The notes below the pieces were generated by a model, which did no database searches, was not told where the DNA came from, and saw only the letters and a program-made list of their open reading frames with translations. Made by a program: the position numbers and the translations under genes. DNA of 64,000 nt from Takifugu bimaculatus (taxonomy: Eukaryota > Chordata > Actinopteri > Tetraodontiformes > Tetraodontidae): NCBI GenBank assembly GCA_004026145.2, contig CP034980.1:7617667-7681666 (forward strand), read 5' to 3'. Positions 1 through 13,560 of the stretch are shown piece after piece; positions within the stretch are counted from its first letter, which is position 1; every line of letters begins with the position of its first letter.

Positions 1-306
1 GGTATCAAGGAAGTAGTTCCTTGCTCAGTATGTACTGCCAGTTTTACCCATCATTGTTTGCTTTAATTAATTTACAAAGTGTGAGGAGAAAAGTGATTCA
101 CAGCTTTGCAGTATCAGACATAATGGGACACGTGGCTTTGTAACAAGCAGCATGAGCAGCTATAGTGGAACATGGATTAACCTACAGACTAATCACACAT
201 ATGGTGGATAAATATAGACCATGTCCTGTTCCACAAAGTAGCACCTTTCATTATGCGTCCGCATCACACAAACCTGTAAGTGGAAGGATACTTGCAGGAC
301 TGGCGG

Positions 307-406
307 TGACGTCAGCGAGCTGATTGGTTGAACACATCTCCTATAAAACACTGGTGCTCTGAAAGGATTTCTGAGGGTTTGTCATTGCTGGACCTGGATG
401 ACGTCA
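307..406 (+). promoter_or_regulatory. Promoter-like cluster: CRE, inverted CCAAT, TATA box, CRE
   Basis: A perfect palindromic CRE (TGACGTCA) lies at 307-314, ATTGGT (an inverted CCAAT box) at 323-328, TATAAAA at 342-348 and a second perfect CRE at 399-406. Order and spacing fit a cAMP-responsive TATA promoter firing rightward with initiation near 370-380. A splice-donor match (CGG before GTGAGC at 474-479) would end a first exon of about 100 bases. No coding exon was recognised downstream on the + strand before AGA at 24 kb, so the product could be a noncoding RNA, a distal first exon, or nothing. The motifs are seen directly; promoter activity is inferred. Confidence 0.4.
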
Positions 407-840
407 CCTAACAGCTCCTGCTGATGGTGAAAATGTAACAGCGATGTAATCCTAGAGCAAAGTATATTCTCGGGTGAGCTCCTTAGGTGGCCACTTCCTG
501 CGACTAGATGGAGCAAATTGAAATTACATACAGGGATTTCACTACACTGTTTCATTTCTTGAACAATGTGTCACCTTTGGTACTCCCTCTTACATCCGAC
601 ATCCTTTGAGTTCTCATTGCTCAACAGCATAAAACTTCCATAGCACATGGCCCACAACAAGAACTTTTTTCTCTAGATTGGTTCTTGATTGGTTGTGCTG
701 TGGACTGAAGAATGCTGATTTGGGGAACTCGCTTGTAGCATTCTGCAGTTCACGTTAGCCCAGCATGTCTTAGTCAACATGTGACTGCGACTTTGGCTTC
801 AATCCTTATTTACTTTATTTGTGTTTATAAAAATTGACAA

Positions 841-999
841 ATGGAGCAAAAGAGAAGTTACAAGAAATTGATGGATGACGAGGTCCAGGGTGTTTTGAGC
901 CTCTTGTTTGCATTGGAAAGCGTTGCCAACAAGCTGGCAGAGCGAAATGTAGGGCACAAACCTGATCACATTTGTAAAATGTTGAAGGCAGTTAAGTAA
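841..999 (+). other. Short unrecognised ORF, 52 codons
   Basis: An ATG-to-TAA frame encodes a charged, helix-prone peptide starting MEQKRSYKKL and rich in Lys, Glu and Leu. It lies about 470 bases downstream of the promoter-like cluster, with no recognised family. It carries no signal peptide, zinc-finger or transposase motif. Chance occurrence is the default reading. Confidence 0.1.
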
Positions 1000-2108
1000 G
1001 ATTAGAAGATCTTCGCAAGATCTTTTGCCACCCCCTCATACATCATCAGCCCCAATCGAATAAATATCAGGGGTCTTTAGGGTACCAGGTAAATGAGTTC
1101 CTGGAAGTCCCTTGAAATGTTGAGGGAGAATGAGTTTGTGTCTTGAAAATGGGAATGCAGGTGCAAAATGATGGACAGAATTTCCAAGCAATATGTATAA
1201 TTTTATACTATGTTCTTGCTTACATGTAAACTAAATCACATGAGTTTAGGCTAGTGTGTGTGTGTATCTTTGTCTCCCCAGGTCTTACATCTCTTCGTGC
1301 ACACTTAATTGACACTGGTACCGAGTTATCCCCCCAAAACTCCAGACAAACTGACGATACAAATGTCATTTCCACTTCCAAGCAGTGGATCAGATATGTG
1401 TTGGACATGTTGGGGAGGAGAGCAGGCAGTCCAGGAACCATTCCAGTCAAGCTGATCAGTCAGTGTTCCCATTAAAATTTAGCAGTGCACCAAGAACTCA
1501 ACTTTGCGAATAAGGGGAAATAATTATCTCAACATCTTTCAAACCTTAGAAGAACTTTCACAGGGGCTCGGTTGAGCACTACAGAGGGTACAAGCAGCAG
1601 GGAGTGGATATAATTGAGCTGAAATTGGTCTCCCATGGCAATGATACTTTGTTCAATCTAATACTGTGCAGTGATTGGATGAACTGCTCTCTCCTTTATT
1701 TCTCTTAAGAAAGGTTGAAAGAGGCCATCTATTAGGCTGTCTGCCATCAAATCTTTGATAGAAGACATGAGGCTCACCTTAATGGCTAATAAGATGTTTT
1801 TTTATTGACTAGATACATAAAAGACCTTAATGTTTTGACTATTATTTGATAAAGTATTTGATAAAGCCCTTTACAGTCTGAGTTCCTCGAACTTTCATCT
1901 AATGAGTAGTATATGTGCATTTAATATAAATATAAACTTACAAATCAACTGAGATTTGAAGTAAACATCAACCAGATAAACACAGGAAAGAATCTTAGGA
2001 ACATAACCTGCAAAATGGTGGTGTCCTATTTATGTTCACTTTATTAGTCATACAAACATGTTTCAAAAGGCATTTCTGCAGCTACTGAATCATGTGCTTT
2101 TATTTGTG

Positions 2109-2110
<2 letters not shown>

Positions 2111-2139
<29 letters not shown>
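2111..2139. repeat. (GT)n microsatellite
   Basis: Uninterrupted GT dinucleotide tract of about 29 bases. Confidence 0.95.
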
Positions 2140-2140
<1 letters not shown>

Positions 2141-5100
2141 AGTCATTAAATGTACAAAACAACCATTAACATAACATTTCCACATTACTCTCCTTGTCAA
2201 AGTCAAAATGGACAAAGGCGTGAGGGAAAAAAGCACAAATAATGGGTTGAGTACATTTTACTAGACAATTGTGAGCGACTGTGATTGTCAGCTCACCGGA
2301 GGAAACGTCACAATAGCTTTCAGAGTTGACAAATAATTGCCAACTTGGGCAGTAATGGTTACAATATGATTATATGTAAGATAAAATTGTTTAGTTGATT
2401 GGCATTTAATTCAGTTACTCCAAAACAAATTCTGTGTTCAGTCAATTAGTTTCTCAGTACAAAATTTAGTTGTTTGTTTTTTGTGTGTTTTGTACTGTAC
2501 TTCTTGACTATAGCCATGTGAAACCTGAATGAAGCTTTAGTAATTTAAAAAAAAAAATCCCCCAGTCCGAAAAGATCCACACACACCGCTCAGCATTTGA
2601 CCTTTTTTCTTTCTTTTTCTTTTTTGTTAAGAATTCAATGGTACCGAGCCCCCGATGGAACAGAGCCATTGGTTCACAAGACAACGTTGGGTTTGGAGAG
2701 GTCCAGTGGTCCATCTCTGAGATCATGAGAGCATTTAAATGATATTTAGGAACATTCTCATTGTGTGATTCAACAATAAAGTGTTTGCCCCTGTCAGACA
2801 GGAGAGAATACCGCATGATGATAGTGATCTGTGAGGAAGCAGGGAGCCCTAATTTTCATCTTCTTTGCATGTTCACTTATAAATTCTCTTTGTGTATGAG
2901 GGCTCTCTCATACGGTAAGTCTAGAAGACATTGTATGTATTGTACTGTCATGCTAATCACATCAAAGAAGAGATGGAGAGCTGAGAGTCCCTGTGGCCGG
3001 CAACATAAACCCCAAGGCCACATGGGGTTGCCATCAATCTGCAAATCCACCTGTTTTTCAAGAGTTCCTCTTGTATGCAAATTAGTGAGAGCAGATGGAT
3101 GAATACATTATATAGGAAAAATTGAGATCGCCCACAGAAGGTTAAAAAGCAACCGCAAAAAAAGTCAAATGTTTATAATAGAAAATGCAACAAAAATACA
3201 GCTATGTATTATATTATTCACATCTTAAAGGATCGATAAAACCAGGTACTTTGCTTTCATCTTGCCAAAAAAAAAGTGCATTCTCTGGGAGGTGCTTTTG
3301 GCTTACATGATGAGCATGTGTCTTGACATGTGCTGGTTGCTGCACTATTGGAAGTTCATAAATCTTCTGGAAAAAAAAAGCCGCCAAGCTACTCTGTGGC
3401 TCGATTGACATTTCTCATGATCCATCAATGGCGGTGACGAGGTTGAGTGACTGGGGATGGCAGGTTAATTTGTCAGGAGACCTGCTGAGCAGCGAGTGGT
3501 GGCACCATGACAAGGCAGAATGTCACCATTTTGCTGCGGCAGGGAAGGAAATAGGCCGTGAAATGGCTGAGTCTTGGACAGGCCTACATGATGCCAAGGC
3601 TGTGCCATGCCCGACGGCTCTGCCATGCTTTCATCAGGGAGGATTTGGGCCTCTCCTTTACTCTCAGAGCAGACTTCTGATCGGTGTCCATGTATTTCAG
3701 ATCTGGGTTTGCCCGTGTGTGGAGAAAAATAGCTTCATAAGGTGCCAAAGCTTTGTTCTGACAACAAGGGAGAGTTCCTTTAATATTTTAGGACATAGTT
3801 TCTGAAATACAGTAAATGCAGTTTCAGTGCTGAAGTGTTTGCTCAAGGTGACTATTTCAATGTCATGGCAACTTAATATCATATGTAAGGTTTGACAGAA
3901 GAATAATCTATGCTTCACTGCATGGACCAAAGTACTTGACAGATTTTTGTGGCTTTTCATGCAATTTGTTTTGCTTTCCTTTGACTTATTTATTGCAATT
4001 GTACAGGGACTACTGTATATAGTTCTGCCACTGTAGATGAATTGCTGCTTTATCCTGATGCTAAACCAAAGAGCTAGAGGGATTAAACTCATTACAAGTG
4101 TCATTATCTTGCTTGTAATCTTCCCCGTAAAGACTTTATCATCAAAGCTTCACCTTAAGAACTAGACATTATCTTTGCATCCAATTAGTTACCTGGCAAC
4201 AACACTTTAACAGCCTTAACTAGAGAGAGATCTTTGGGTGTTGAATGACTGGAGCTCAAAAATGCCTGCAGTCCTTATACACCTCAACATGAACCTGGCA
4301 TTTAATCGTGTGGCTAGGATGGGTTTTTTTTGCAATTACCGGTGACTTTCAGCACCATCAGGACAGGTCAGGAGGTGGGAGCTTTGAACATCAAGCACTA
4401 AGTCAAAATCCATACAGCAGAGCCGGAGTGCTACACCGCAGCTGATAAAAGTTCTGTTAGTTCCTGCTGCCCACTTCAGAATGTTGTTTCTGTGTGAGAA
4501 TATGCTGAATTGACTGGACTGGTCGTACCCCCCCCCGCTTGTTATCAATTAGCCCACCAGTCATTCATCGCCAGAGACATCAGGTGGCCACAGGCTTACC
4601 CAAGCCGCTCAGCCACCCCTGTGCCGTTTCTGCCACCATATGCCAGAGTCTCGCCCCTCTCATCACACCAGGCCACCGTATCTCTACTTCCACTCACCAA
4701 ACAGTCTTTGGACAAAGCCTTAATCCAAACTGCTATCCAAATGCAGAATGGCCTCCTGGAGGAATGTGTCAGACAGATAACAGTGAGCAGCCTCCAAGCC
4801 TTTAAGGTCAGATGGACTGAAACGCTCCTGACCAGAATTTGTCTGTTGAACGGTGGTAAATGTTGTGATTGGTCAGTCGCTGTAATGCATTTTAGCATTT
4901 CGCTAAGCTCCTGATCAACACCGAAATCAAAAAAAGAATCTAAAAATATATGCTGCATGGATTGTGTGTGCAGACCCTGGATGTTTGAAACTGATAAATA
5001 AGGGTAAATTCAGCATTTTAAGATTTTCTCTTATTTTTATTTTATTTTGAGATGTATAATAATATTGTTATAATTTGAAATACCAAGCACTTCACATTGT

Positions 5101-5370
5101 ACAGATGGTGCCGTTTCACCAGTGTGATGCATTTTGATTTTCACTGAACTGTGAAAACATGAGCTACAGTGTTGGCGGTGCGTTGCGAAGCCCCTGATGC
5201 ATTAACTGAACGTACAGCATTTAATGCGCTGAACGATGGTGAAAATGACATTAAAATTATTGAATGACATTTGATCAGCCTAGCAACAGTTGTCGTATTT
5301 ATCTTGAATTCAAATGATGGTTTAATGTAAATACGTGCAAAATGTAAAAAATAACTTAATGGAGGACACA

Positions 5371-5372
<2 letters not shown>

Positions 5373-5408
<36 letters not shown>

Positions 5409-5456
5409 ACCCACCCACCCACACACACACACACACATACACACACACACACACAT
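5373..5456. repeat. Compound (CA)n-(CACC)n-(CA)n microsatellite
   Basis: A CA tract, then CCCA/CACC tetramers, then CA again. The 103-codon minus-strand frame across it (Cys-Val-Cys-Val) is a repeat artefact. Confidence 0.95.
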
Positions 5457-8400
5457 TCAGTGTACGTGGGGGGAATTTTAAAAAAGTGGTTTGATTTGAA
5501 ATTTTAACCCTGGAATAATGTTGCAAAATTTTGTAACCACAATCGCCAGCAGGTTAGAGATAGAAAAAACACACTGACCCCCCCCCCAAACAACGATACC
5601 AGGCAAGTTTCCATCTTCCTCTGTTCTGTGCTGATTCCAGGGGAATCACAAGATAATGTTTTTTTCCTCTGGTTTTTCATTTGAAAGATTTGGGCCTTTT
5701 TTTTAAACTCACAAATCAAGGTCACCACGGTGTGATTTATCATTTATTCACCACTGAACGCCCGCTGTGCCGTCCCCCCACTGAGGTGCAGCCTGGAAAC
5801 TCAGCAAACACACCTTCACGCAGGGGTGCCTCCATCCCTGCTTCCATCATCCCTTTCTGTGATCTGCAGAACTGCTTCTTCATAAAATCACTGACACAGA
5901 TAACCAGTGACAGCTGATGATATAGAGGCACATCAGAGTGGTGGCACACCTAATTATGTTAAAGGTCAACACAGGCCATGTTTTAAGTAGGATTCTGAGA
6001 ATGCAGAGAGGATGATGGCCGAAAAAGCAAAGGTTATGGGGGTTAGTCATGCAATCCCCCAGCCTGTGTGATCATGAGATACCACGGACATGAGTCACAA
6101 GAACATAGATATGGTGACTTGGAGACTTCATACTATCTGAATCCAATTAATCCGCTAGCACAATAGTTCAGAGGATTTGTACAGCCGTGTATAACATGGG
6201 AGTTACAGCGGGGCTGCAATTAAGACATATAAAAGATGCTTTTGCAGCTTGTCTCTCTGTTTCTTTAAATTATTTAATTAAATAAGGGAACAGGCAGCAC
6301 AGTTCTACATAAAATATATCTGTGGATCTCCCTACGTGAGAAGATGTCCAACTCCCGTTTGTCTTCTACACTCGACTTCAGAGCTCCTGATTTAAATGAA
6401 GCCTACTGTGCTCACAGCAGGGTTCTGCAACTGATGAGCCACCTATACAATTTGTTCCTGAGACGGGAGAGAGGAATATTCTCTCCCTCACCAAAGGCGA
6501 GGTTTCAAGCTGTTTTCAAACCCGAATCTTGACGCCGACGGTTCAAGGGAGCTCGTCTACAGAAGGAATAAAGTAAAAGTGCTAATTAGAACAACAGTTT
6601 TAGCTTAGTTGCTTTTATCCCTGGCATAATTATTTACTTGTGACCTTGAACCCTGAATTTGGTTGTGATTAAAAGCATGGAGTTGAGATTGGGTGAAACA
6701 TAAATTAGTGTGTGTATTACCTGGAGGCACCTGTGGATAGTTTAATGTCAGGGTCAATTATGAGACTATGAGTCACTTTTTGTGTTTCGTTTCACATTCT
6801 GGATGTTTGTTCTCCTCCAGTCTGCCTCTGCCCTTCCTCACCTAACTGTATTACCATATGGCACATGTGTTTAACCCTCTCCTTCCCTTCCTTGCATATT
6901 GAAATCCCTCCCTTCTTCCCTCCAGCGCCAATTCGTAGCCAGAGTTTAAACATTTGTACACCTCAGGATCTATATTTTAGTGTTTAACCCATTGGAGTAT
7001 GACAAAATTCTGCTTGGTAATTTGGATTTGACCTTATTATATTAAACTGACTGAAATCCTTCCTAATGACTACGTGTGGAGTTTATTTAGTCCTGTGGTC
7101 TGACATTTTACCCAGAACCCCTACTGAGCATTCAATCCAGATCCTTTAAATGTCTTAAGACATGTCCTAGATTTCCTCCTTTCTCACATTTCACCAATTT
7201 CAACTTGAGCTGAGGGAGGGAATCCCCATTAAGAAGTCTTTTATGCCTCCACTCTTTTATTTGGAACCTAACCTGAAAGCTATACAAAGACCTATTTTTG
7301 TCTTTCAAATATCAACACCTATAAAAGTAGTGCACTTTGAAATTTGGCTGTTCTCCTTGTGACCATGTAGGTTTTTGTTGAGCGCTCCATCCTTCTTCCC
7401 AAAGTGCAAACACATATATATTTCCTGGATCTGAGCAAAGCGAATGTGTCTATGAGGAGCTGGTAACCTGTCCAGGCAATGTACAGATCCATTTAACAAA
7501 GAACACCAGGTGGAAACTGAAAGCACTATTATGTGCCACACAGTTCATTTTCATTGAGGAAAGCAGCTCAAAGGTTAAAGAACTACTGAAAGGGCATTTG
7601 TTTCTGTTTTAGAGGAACTAATAATCTTCTAGGCGAAATGGAACCAAGATGTTTATGTTGGAATAAACCAATATCAGTCTTCCCACGACTCCCGTAACTG
7701 CTTTGAATCTATTAAAGGAAAGATGGATAAAGCATTCCAATTCTGAGGCACGTTCAATGTACTCACAGCTCACATCTACTCTTTCCAGCTGTAATCGAGT
7801 TACCTTAGTCCTAATCATGTTACTGTGTGTTTTTCTTTGCCTGATAAATTCAGATGCATGGCAGCGCACTGCACGCATGCAGCAGCCCCGATTGTTTCCT
7901 ATCGGACTGTCAGGGAGAAAGAAAAGAATAACTGATAACTGTACAATTTCGCTCATTATTCTATTCCTCCTCCGCATGCACAGACATTGATTATGATTGT
8001 ATAGTGATTATACGTTCTGCATGCCAGCCACGGAGCAGAAGAGTAGAGGAGAGTATTAAGGGGCTTGGCGACTGCGGGACCCCCTGCTAAGATGAGAGAG
8101 GTGGTAAGAGCCAAGGAGAGGGGAGTGTGGATAAGGCTAACCAATCAGCGGTATCCTGGGAATGGGACCAATCATGGCTACAGCTTGGGGCTCTGTTGCT
8201 CGCTCTTTATCTCCCCTTTTTCTTACATCTCTGCCTTATTTACCTCTCTTTCTAATCACCCTCTCTTCAGCTCTTACCCCACTTTTTCCACCGTTATCTA
8301 CCTCATGAATCATGCAGTCGGGCCCCACGCTCCTTCTTAGTCTTACACCAACCTCAATATTCCTGAGTGTATCACTTCAATTTCTCCATCAGCCCTCAGC

Positions 8401-8638
8401 CGGGTTTCTCATTCACATCTCACCCTGCTTTAAGTTGGGCAGATTATTATGCTGTCTCCAGTCGCTAAGGAGCTGCACACACCATCCATCACAATGTACA
8501 AATTCTCAGCGTGCAGATTCAGTAGTGTCCTAATTAAAAAGCCTTTCTACTTGTTTTCTGGAGAGATAATTAGACTTTCATCTCACCAGGATACCACGTC
8601 CATAGATCCATTCTTTTCTTCTAGGAAGTCTATAGCAG

Positions 8639-8663
8639 GAAATAAATAAATAAATAAATAAAT
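8639..8663. repeat. (AAAT)n microsatellite
   Basis: About six AAAT units. Confidence 0.9.
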
Positions 8664-8859
8664 TCAAAGATCTTTAATTATTGACTAGTTCCCTGAAGGA
8701 CAATGGTTAGAGATACCTTACAAAAAAAGGAAAAAGGCAAGTGTGCCCTGGGCAGAAAACAATGACTAAAATGTAAACTCAATGAGGACTTTATCTTAAA
8801 TAAATACTTAATAGAAATAAAGGTATATAGCTACCCACTGATAATGTTAAATTTAAGCG

Positions 8860-9115
8860 CCAACACTGACGACAGAGTCCGCTGCGTATGTCTCCGGCAC
8901 CATCTCGGTGGACGTGGCGCTCTGGGTCTGATAACAGACAGCTGGAAAGGTTGAATTATTGAAGAGCACGAACTGGCTCTGATACGCGGGCCGTGCCCTC
9001 CCAGCTGCTCCGTGCGCCGAAACCAACACTTCAGCAGTCGTTGCGACGTGTGCAGTTAACAGGGTCCATCTGTTATTGAGGCATAATGAGCGCAGTCAGA
9101 CCCATGAAGAAATGA
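8860..9115. promoter_or_regulatory. GC-richer block, candidate conserved noncoding element
   Basis: This block is richer in G+C and CpG than its AT-rich flanks, has no reading frame and no repeat character. Such islands in gene-poor DNA are often conserved enhancers. The call rests on composition only; conservation could not be tested. Confidence 0.2.
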
Positions 9116-9240
9116 ATCACTGCCACTTTATTAACGCCACAATGGGAATGATTGTGCCATCCATACCGTCACAATTGTAATAATTATGACATCTCTGATT
9201 ATAATGATGATTAGAATGCAGATGGTAGCAGTTAATGTGT

Positions 9241-9284
9241 TGATGATGATGATGATGATGATGACGATGATGATGATGATGATG
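9241..9284. repeat. (GAT)n trinucleotide repeat
   Basis: GATGAT tract with one interruption. The poly-His frame on the minus strand is an artefact of it. Confidence 0.95.
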
Positions 9285-9299
9285 TGGAACTGCTAGGAT

Positions 9300-12200
9300 G
9301 ATGATGACGGCGCACAAAAAAAATGCAGGCTGGAGAAAATCAACACGGGCACCCCCCCCCCACCACCACCAAAAATAAATAAATCACTCTTCTGCTCATC
9401 ATGCATGCACGAAAGAAGAAAATAAGTTATTTGCATATCTGCGGTGGACAGAAGGAAGAAGAAGAAGAAACAAAGCCTAAAAAAGCATCTAGGATCGTTG
9501 ACAAACACCTGGCAAATTGAAAAGTCGTCATTCTAAAGGAGAACAGGCCGGTGATGAAAAGCACGCAGGGCATAACCTCCAAAATCAATAAGTAGACAGC
9601 CTTTCATTATGTAAGTGATATTTGTATTCATCTCAGAGATGTATATTTAGCCCACTTATACCCTTGGCTGAGGAACAAATTCATTTAGTAATGATTACCT
9701 GACTCAGGTAAAACCAATTTCCATTTACTTGTTACCCCGAGCTGGCGACAAGGGCACAACCAGGGTCACTTTTCAGCAGTTTTTTGGTTGCAGGCGCACT
9801 ATCAGCACTTGATGTCATTGACTGGGCTGTGCATGTGTGTGAGGTGGGAGGGGGGGGGCATCCACTTGCTGTCAACGATATGTGCAGTGACACAAGCTGA
9901 GGCAGTGCATCTCGGCTTCAGTTGCTTCATTTGAAGGCTGTCAGAGTGGCTGTGTGGGCGATGAGGAGTCTCACTCCCCTGGAGAACTGTATTCAGATAA
10001 AAATACTCCAACCACTCAGGCGCTGAAGGGTTTATGGTGCATTTACAGTATATTTGGACATGAAACTCACATCCCTTTCTTTTCTTTTTCTCTTCTGGGC
10101 TAAATGGGACAGATTTAGAATGCACATTATTAATGTCCTAGCCAGGAATGTTTAAGTGATTTCTATCAACATGAAATAATTTGGCCCAAAGGTAGACATT
10201 ATTGCCTCATGTCTTTCCTTTCCCCTCCAGATAAACTGTAAGTTTTAACTACAGGTATAATGGAAATCAATAATTCGTGCTACGCTGCCATTGCAAGCAA
10301 ACTATGGGATTTTAGAAAACCACACTTTCTTCCTCCCTTAGGATACAATAAAAAATGGTAGCAAAATTCGGTATATTTTGGAAAAAGAAGGTGAGAAAAT
10401 TGCATATAGATTCAATTAATTCTAATTATCATTACAAATTACACATTAGGACTCACAATTATTCCAAACCCTAAAGGATCATTAATTGTTCATTTGATGC
10501 GAAGGTTTAAAGCTTATTTTCTGAATTCTCAAAATTGGATTTCCATGACAGTCTCTGCCAACGTTGTGTTACACTAAAATATATCTTAATCCTGGCAGTG
10601 CTGGAAGCTCAGCCTTACTACCAACTGACCAAACACTGCAGGCGCTTCAGATAAAATGGGTTTAGGAGGCTGGTTTCGAGCGTAGGAGTAGTCTCGGCTC
10701 ACGATGTGGGTTGGGGTAACGGTCAAGGTGCTGGGGTACATCAACAAAGGATTTCCTATCTGACAACTTAATCAGGTATTTATCGTGCCTAAACCCAACA
10801 AGCTCAGGCAATTTTGACATTAATATGACGTGAAATGTTTCTCAAAAGCTGCATTTCCACTGCTCGTTTCGCACCGTGCTGTCCCCGCGCACCCGTTTCT
10901 GGCCAATGACCAAGCTGCCACGTTTGACAGGTTGCAAATGAGAACACGCCGCTTGCAGCTGGAGAGCGAGAGCTCACTGATTTGTCATGTATCGTCAATA
11001 ACCTGAAGTAGTGAAAGGCACGCTTTCATTCTCAGCATTCAACCCACTTAATTAGAAATTAAATGTACAGTAACAAATGTCCTCATTGACATTCATAAGC
11101 TTACAGGCAATGAGTGCGTTTATGTTCCTCAACAATGTGAACGTTAAACCTCGGAAGACTGCAGCTGGCACCCGTCCAACAGCCAGACACGACGGTTCTA
11201 TTCTCATTCTACCCAAACATGGGCTCAAATCATCCGGGTGGAATACAAGTGGGCCACAAGGAAAACACAGCATTTTATAGATCTGGAGTGTTTCAGTTTA
11301 ACTACTCGGTTTTTTTTAGAGGGTGAAGAGTTTGTTTCAGCTTAATTCAGCTCTTACAGGAGCAAAAAAAAAAAAAGAGGAAAGACTTAATGAATTTTAT
11401 TTAACTCCTCAGGCTCATCAAGCTATAAAGAGTTAACAGCTGCGCCACACAAGGCTACATTGAGAATTTCACAGATCATAAGGTTTTCTCGCAGTTTCAT
11501 TTTAAACGGCCTCAATTTCATTCCCTCCATCGCAAACCATCGAGCTAATTACACCCGGCTCCCGGTAGCAGTCGTTTTGGCCGTATCAGGCGGCTGTATC
11601 TCTGCATCCTAAGATAATATAACAGAGGTTCGCTCTCAGGTCCGCGCAATTACGATGTAAATTAACATTACCTACACCGGATCAGCGGCTGCCATCAAAA
11701 ATAGGAGCGGATGAACTCCCCGTGGCATCGGAAGCGCTCTGCGCATCAGCGACGGCGGCAGACGTGTGTTCCCGTACGTGACATCTTGTTCCCACATGGT
11801 TACAGGAGCTACAGTCACTGATCTTCCTTCTCCAGTGTTGACACATGCAACCCAAACATTCATCTCAAGATGTTCCTGTGATTTACAGCAGGGCCTGAAT
11901 GTAATTATCTTGATCTGGCTCACATAGGTTTATTTGGTTTTATGAACAAGTCTTTGAAATGCATATTATTTACATGTCTGCTGCCTGTGGGCCGACTCTC
12001 ACTTCTTTATGCTACCTATGGCAACAGTGTTAGATTCCCCTGAATCTTAGTTCCTCTCTAATTAGCTGCTGTGAGCATTTGACAAGAACAACAACATCTT
12101 TGTTGCTCTGCGGGGGGTATCAGAGGGTCAATCAGCAGTGAGCAGAAAAACAGCACGACAGAAACACACTTCAGCTTGACAACTAATTTTGGTTTATCGG

Positions 12201-13000
12201 TTGGTTTCATGCACACCCGGACGACTAGAGTCTTACAGTGACACGGAAAAGGGAATACATGCGTCAGGAAAAGAGGCTCGGCATCACGTCAGACGCATAA
12301 CCTACCTAACGAGGAATTGTGGCGAGGAATTGTGGCAAGTAACTTGGCGCGGTATACGGGTTTAGGTGAGGAACACTGACTATGATGCGTGGAGCGAATT
12401 AGCCTTTGCTTTTGATTCCTGCCCTGCTTTCAGGAGAGATGTTCAAAGCTCTTTCACGGCAAAATGCTGCCCGGTTTCAAAGACCCCCCGCTGCTCATGT
12501 CAGAGCACCAGTTCTCTCTGTACTCCATAAATTAAAGTTATCCCAAATGTCTTGTGGCATAAATGGAAACTTCAATCCCCTGCATGCATTAATTAACACT
12601 ATAACACAACCTCCCTGTTTACTTTTTTTTAAAAATCAAGTGACTTTGTGTACATTTTCACACCCTTTGTGTTGGATTAATATTCTAATTTGTAGGGTAA
12701 GGGCCAGTCAAATGGCTACAAGCATTTTTTTAGACTGTTTAAATGTTCTACGAGCTCATATTGCTCATCAATTTTTTGTCCTTGTATTCAGCTGATTTAC
12801 ATCCCATTTTGTGTGGTTGGTGTCAGTTCTGTGTCTCATCAAGTCATTCACAACATATATTGAAATATACAGAGTAAAAAGCCTATCGACCGTCGACTAC
12901 GCATGAATAGAATAAGGTATATAGCAGTTTTGGGTTTGTATTATGAGCTTATCTGTAGTAGAATCAGAAGTGGAGTTTATCTGAACATAATATTGATGTA
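9300..13000. other. Intergenic, no gene recognised
   Basis: No exon-like reading frame with plausible splice sites was recognised on either strand. The sequence is mostly single-copy, with short G and A homopolymers. Confidence 0.45.
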
Positions 13001-13009
13001 AACGCTGTC

Positions 13010-13560
13010 CCGTGGGAGCGTTATTTCAGTCCCTGTGAACAGATTGATTACATTTTCCACTCCTGCCCTAATTAAAGCTCCTTTAGGATGGTCCCTCATG
13101 GGAGGACAAACTCAGCTGTGTCATTTGTGCGGCACATCATCCTGGTCCATCTTCAAAAATGGCATATTGCAGTTTTTTTTTCTTGGAAAGAAGCACTCGA
13201 GCAAGTGCGTTAATGGGGCTGATGGACGAGTATATTCAACCTCGCGAGTACATCTCGAGCATCTTCATGGTCGTCCGTATTCTGTCAAATCAGACATTTC
13301 GCATGCTTTTATCTGAGCGAAGAAATGGCAGAGATTGATGTTAAAAGAATAAATACACACCTGAAACTGTCAGAGGAAGAAGGTGTCATAGCTGGCTTCC
13401 AGTCGCTGGCTCTCTATGAAAAATAAAACTGATGGCAGAGCATAAACGCTCATCAGGCCCATTGATTTGGCCGACAAGTGCCAATCAAACTGCCACGGTT
13501 GAAGGCTTTGATAATGACAGGAGGCGCTTCGTTATGATTTCCCTTTAACTGGACTGGGGT
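13010..13560. promoter_or_regulatory. Candidate conserved noncoding block
   Basis: Low-repeat sequence with dense transcription-factor-like cores: TTGATTACA, CTAATTAAAG, CTTTGATAATGACAGG and paired CCAATCAAA/TTGATTTGG. No reading frame explains it. This texture is typical of developmental enhancers in vertebrate gene deserts, but the assignment is inference. Confidence 0.22.

Larger units (their letters stand above)
1000..8630. other. Intergenic, no gene recognised
   Basis: Open frames here are short, overlap one another on both strands and match no family I know. Apart from the GT and CA microsatellites listed separately, I see AT-rich single-copy sequence with many TAATTA-type homeodomain cores. 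I found no tRNA or rRNA gene and no recognisable transposon body. Confidence 0.5.

Noticed and set aside
4510..4958. Overlapping frames of 88-134 codons on both strands
   Set aside because: No recognised family, frames overlap in opposite directions, and no splice or promoter context supports any of them.
5141..5452. 103-codon Cys/Val-rich frame on the minus strand
   Set aside because: It is the translation of a CA/CACC microsatellite.
9117..9317. Poly-His frame on the minus strand
   Set aside because: Artefact of the GAT trinucleotide repeat.
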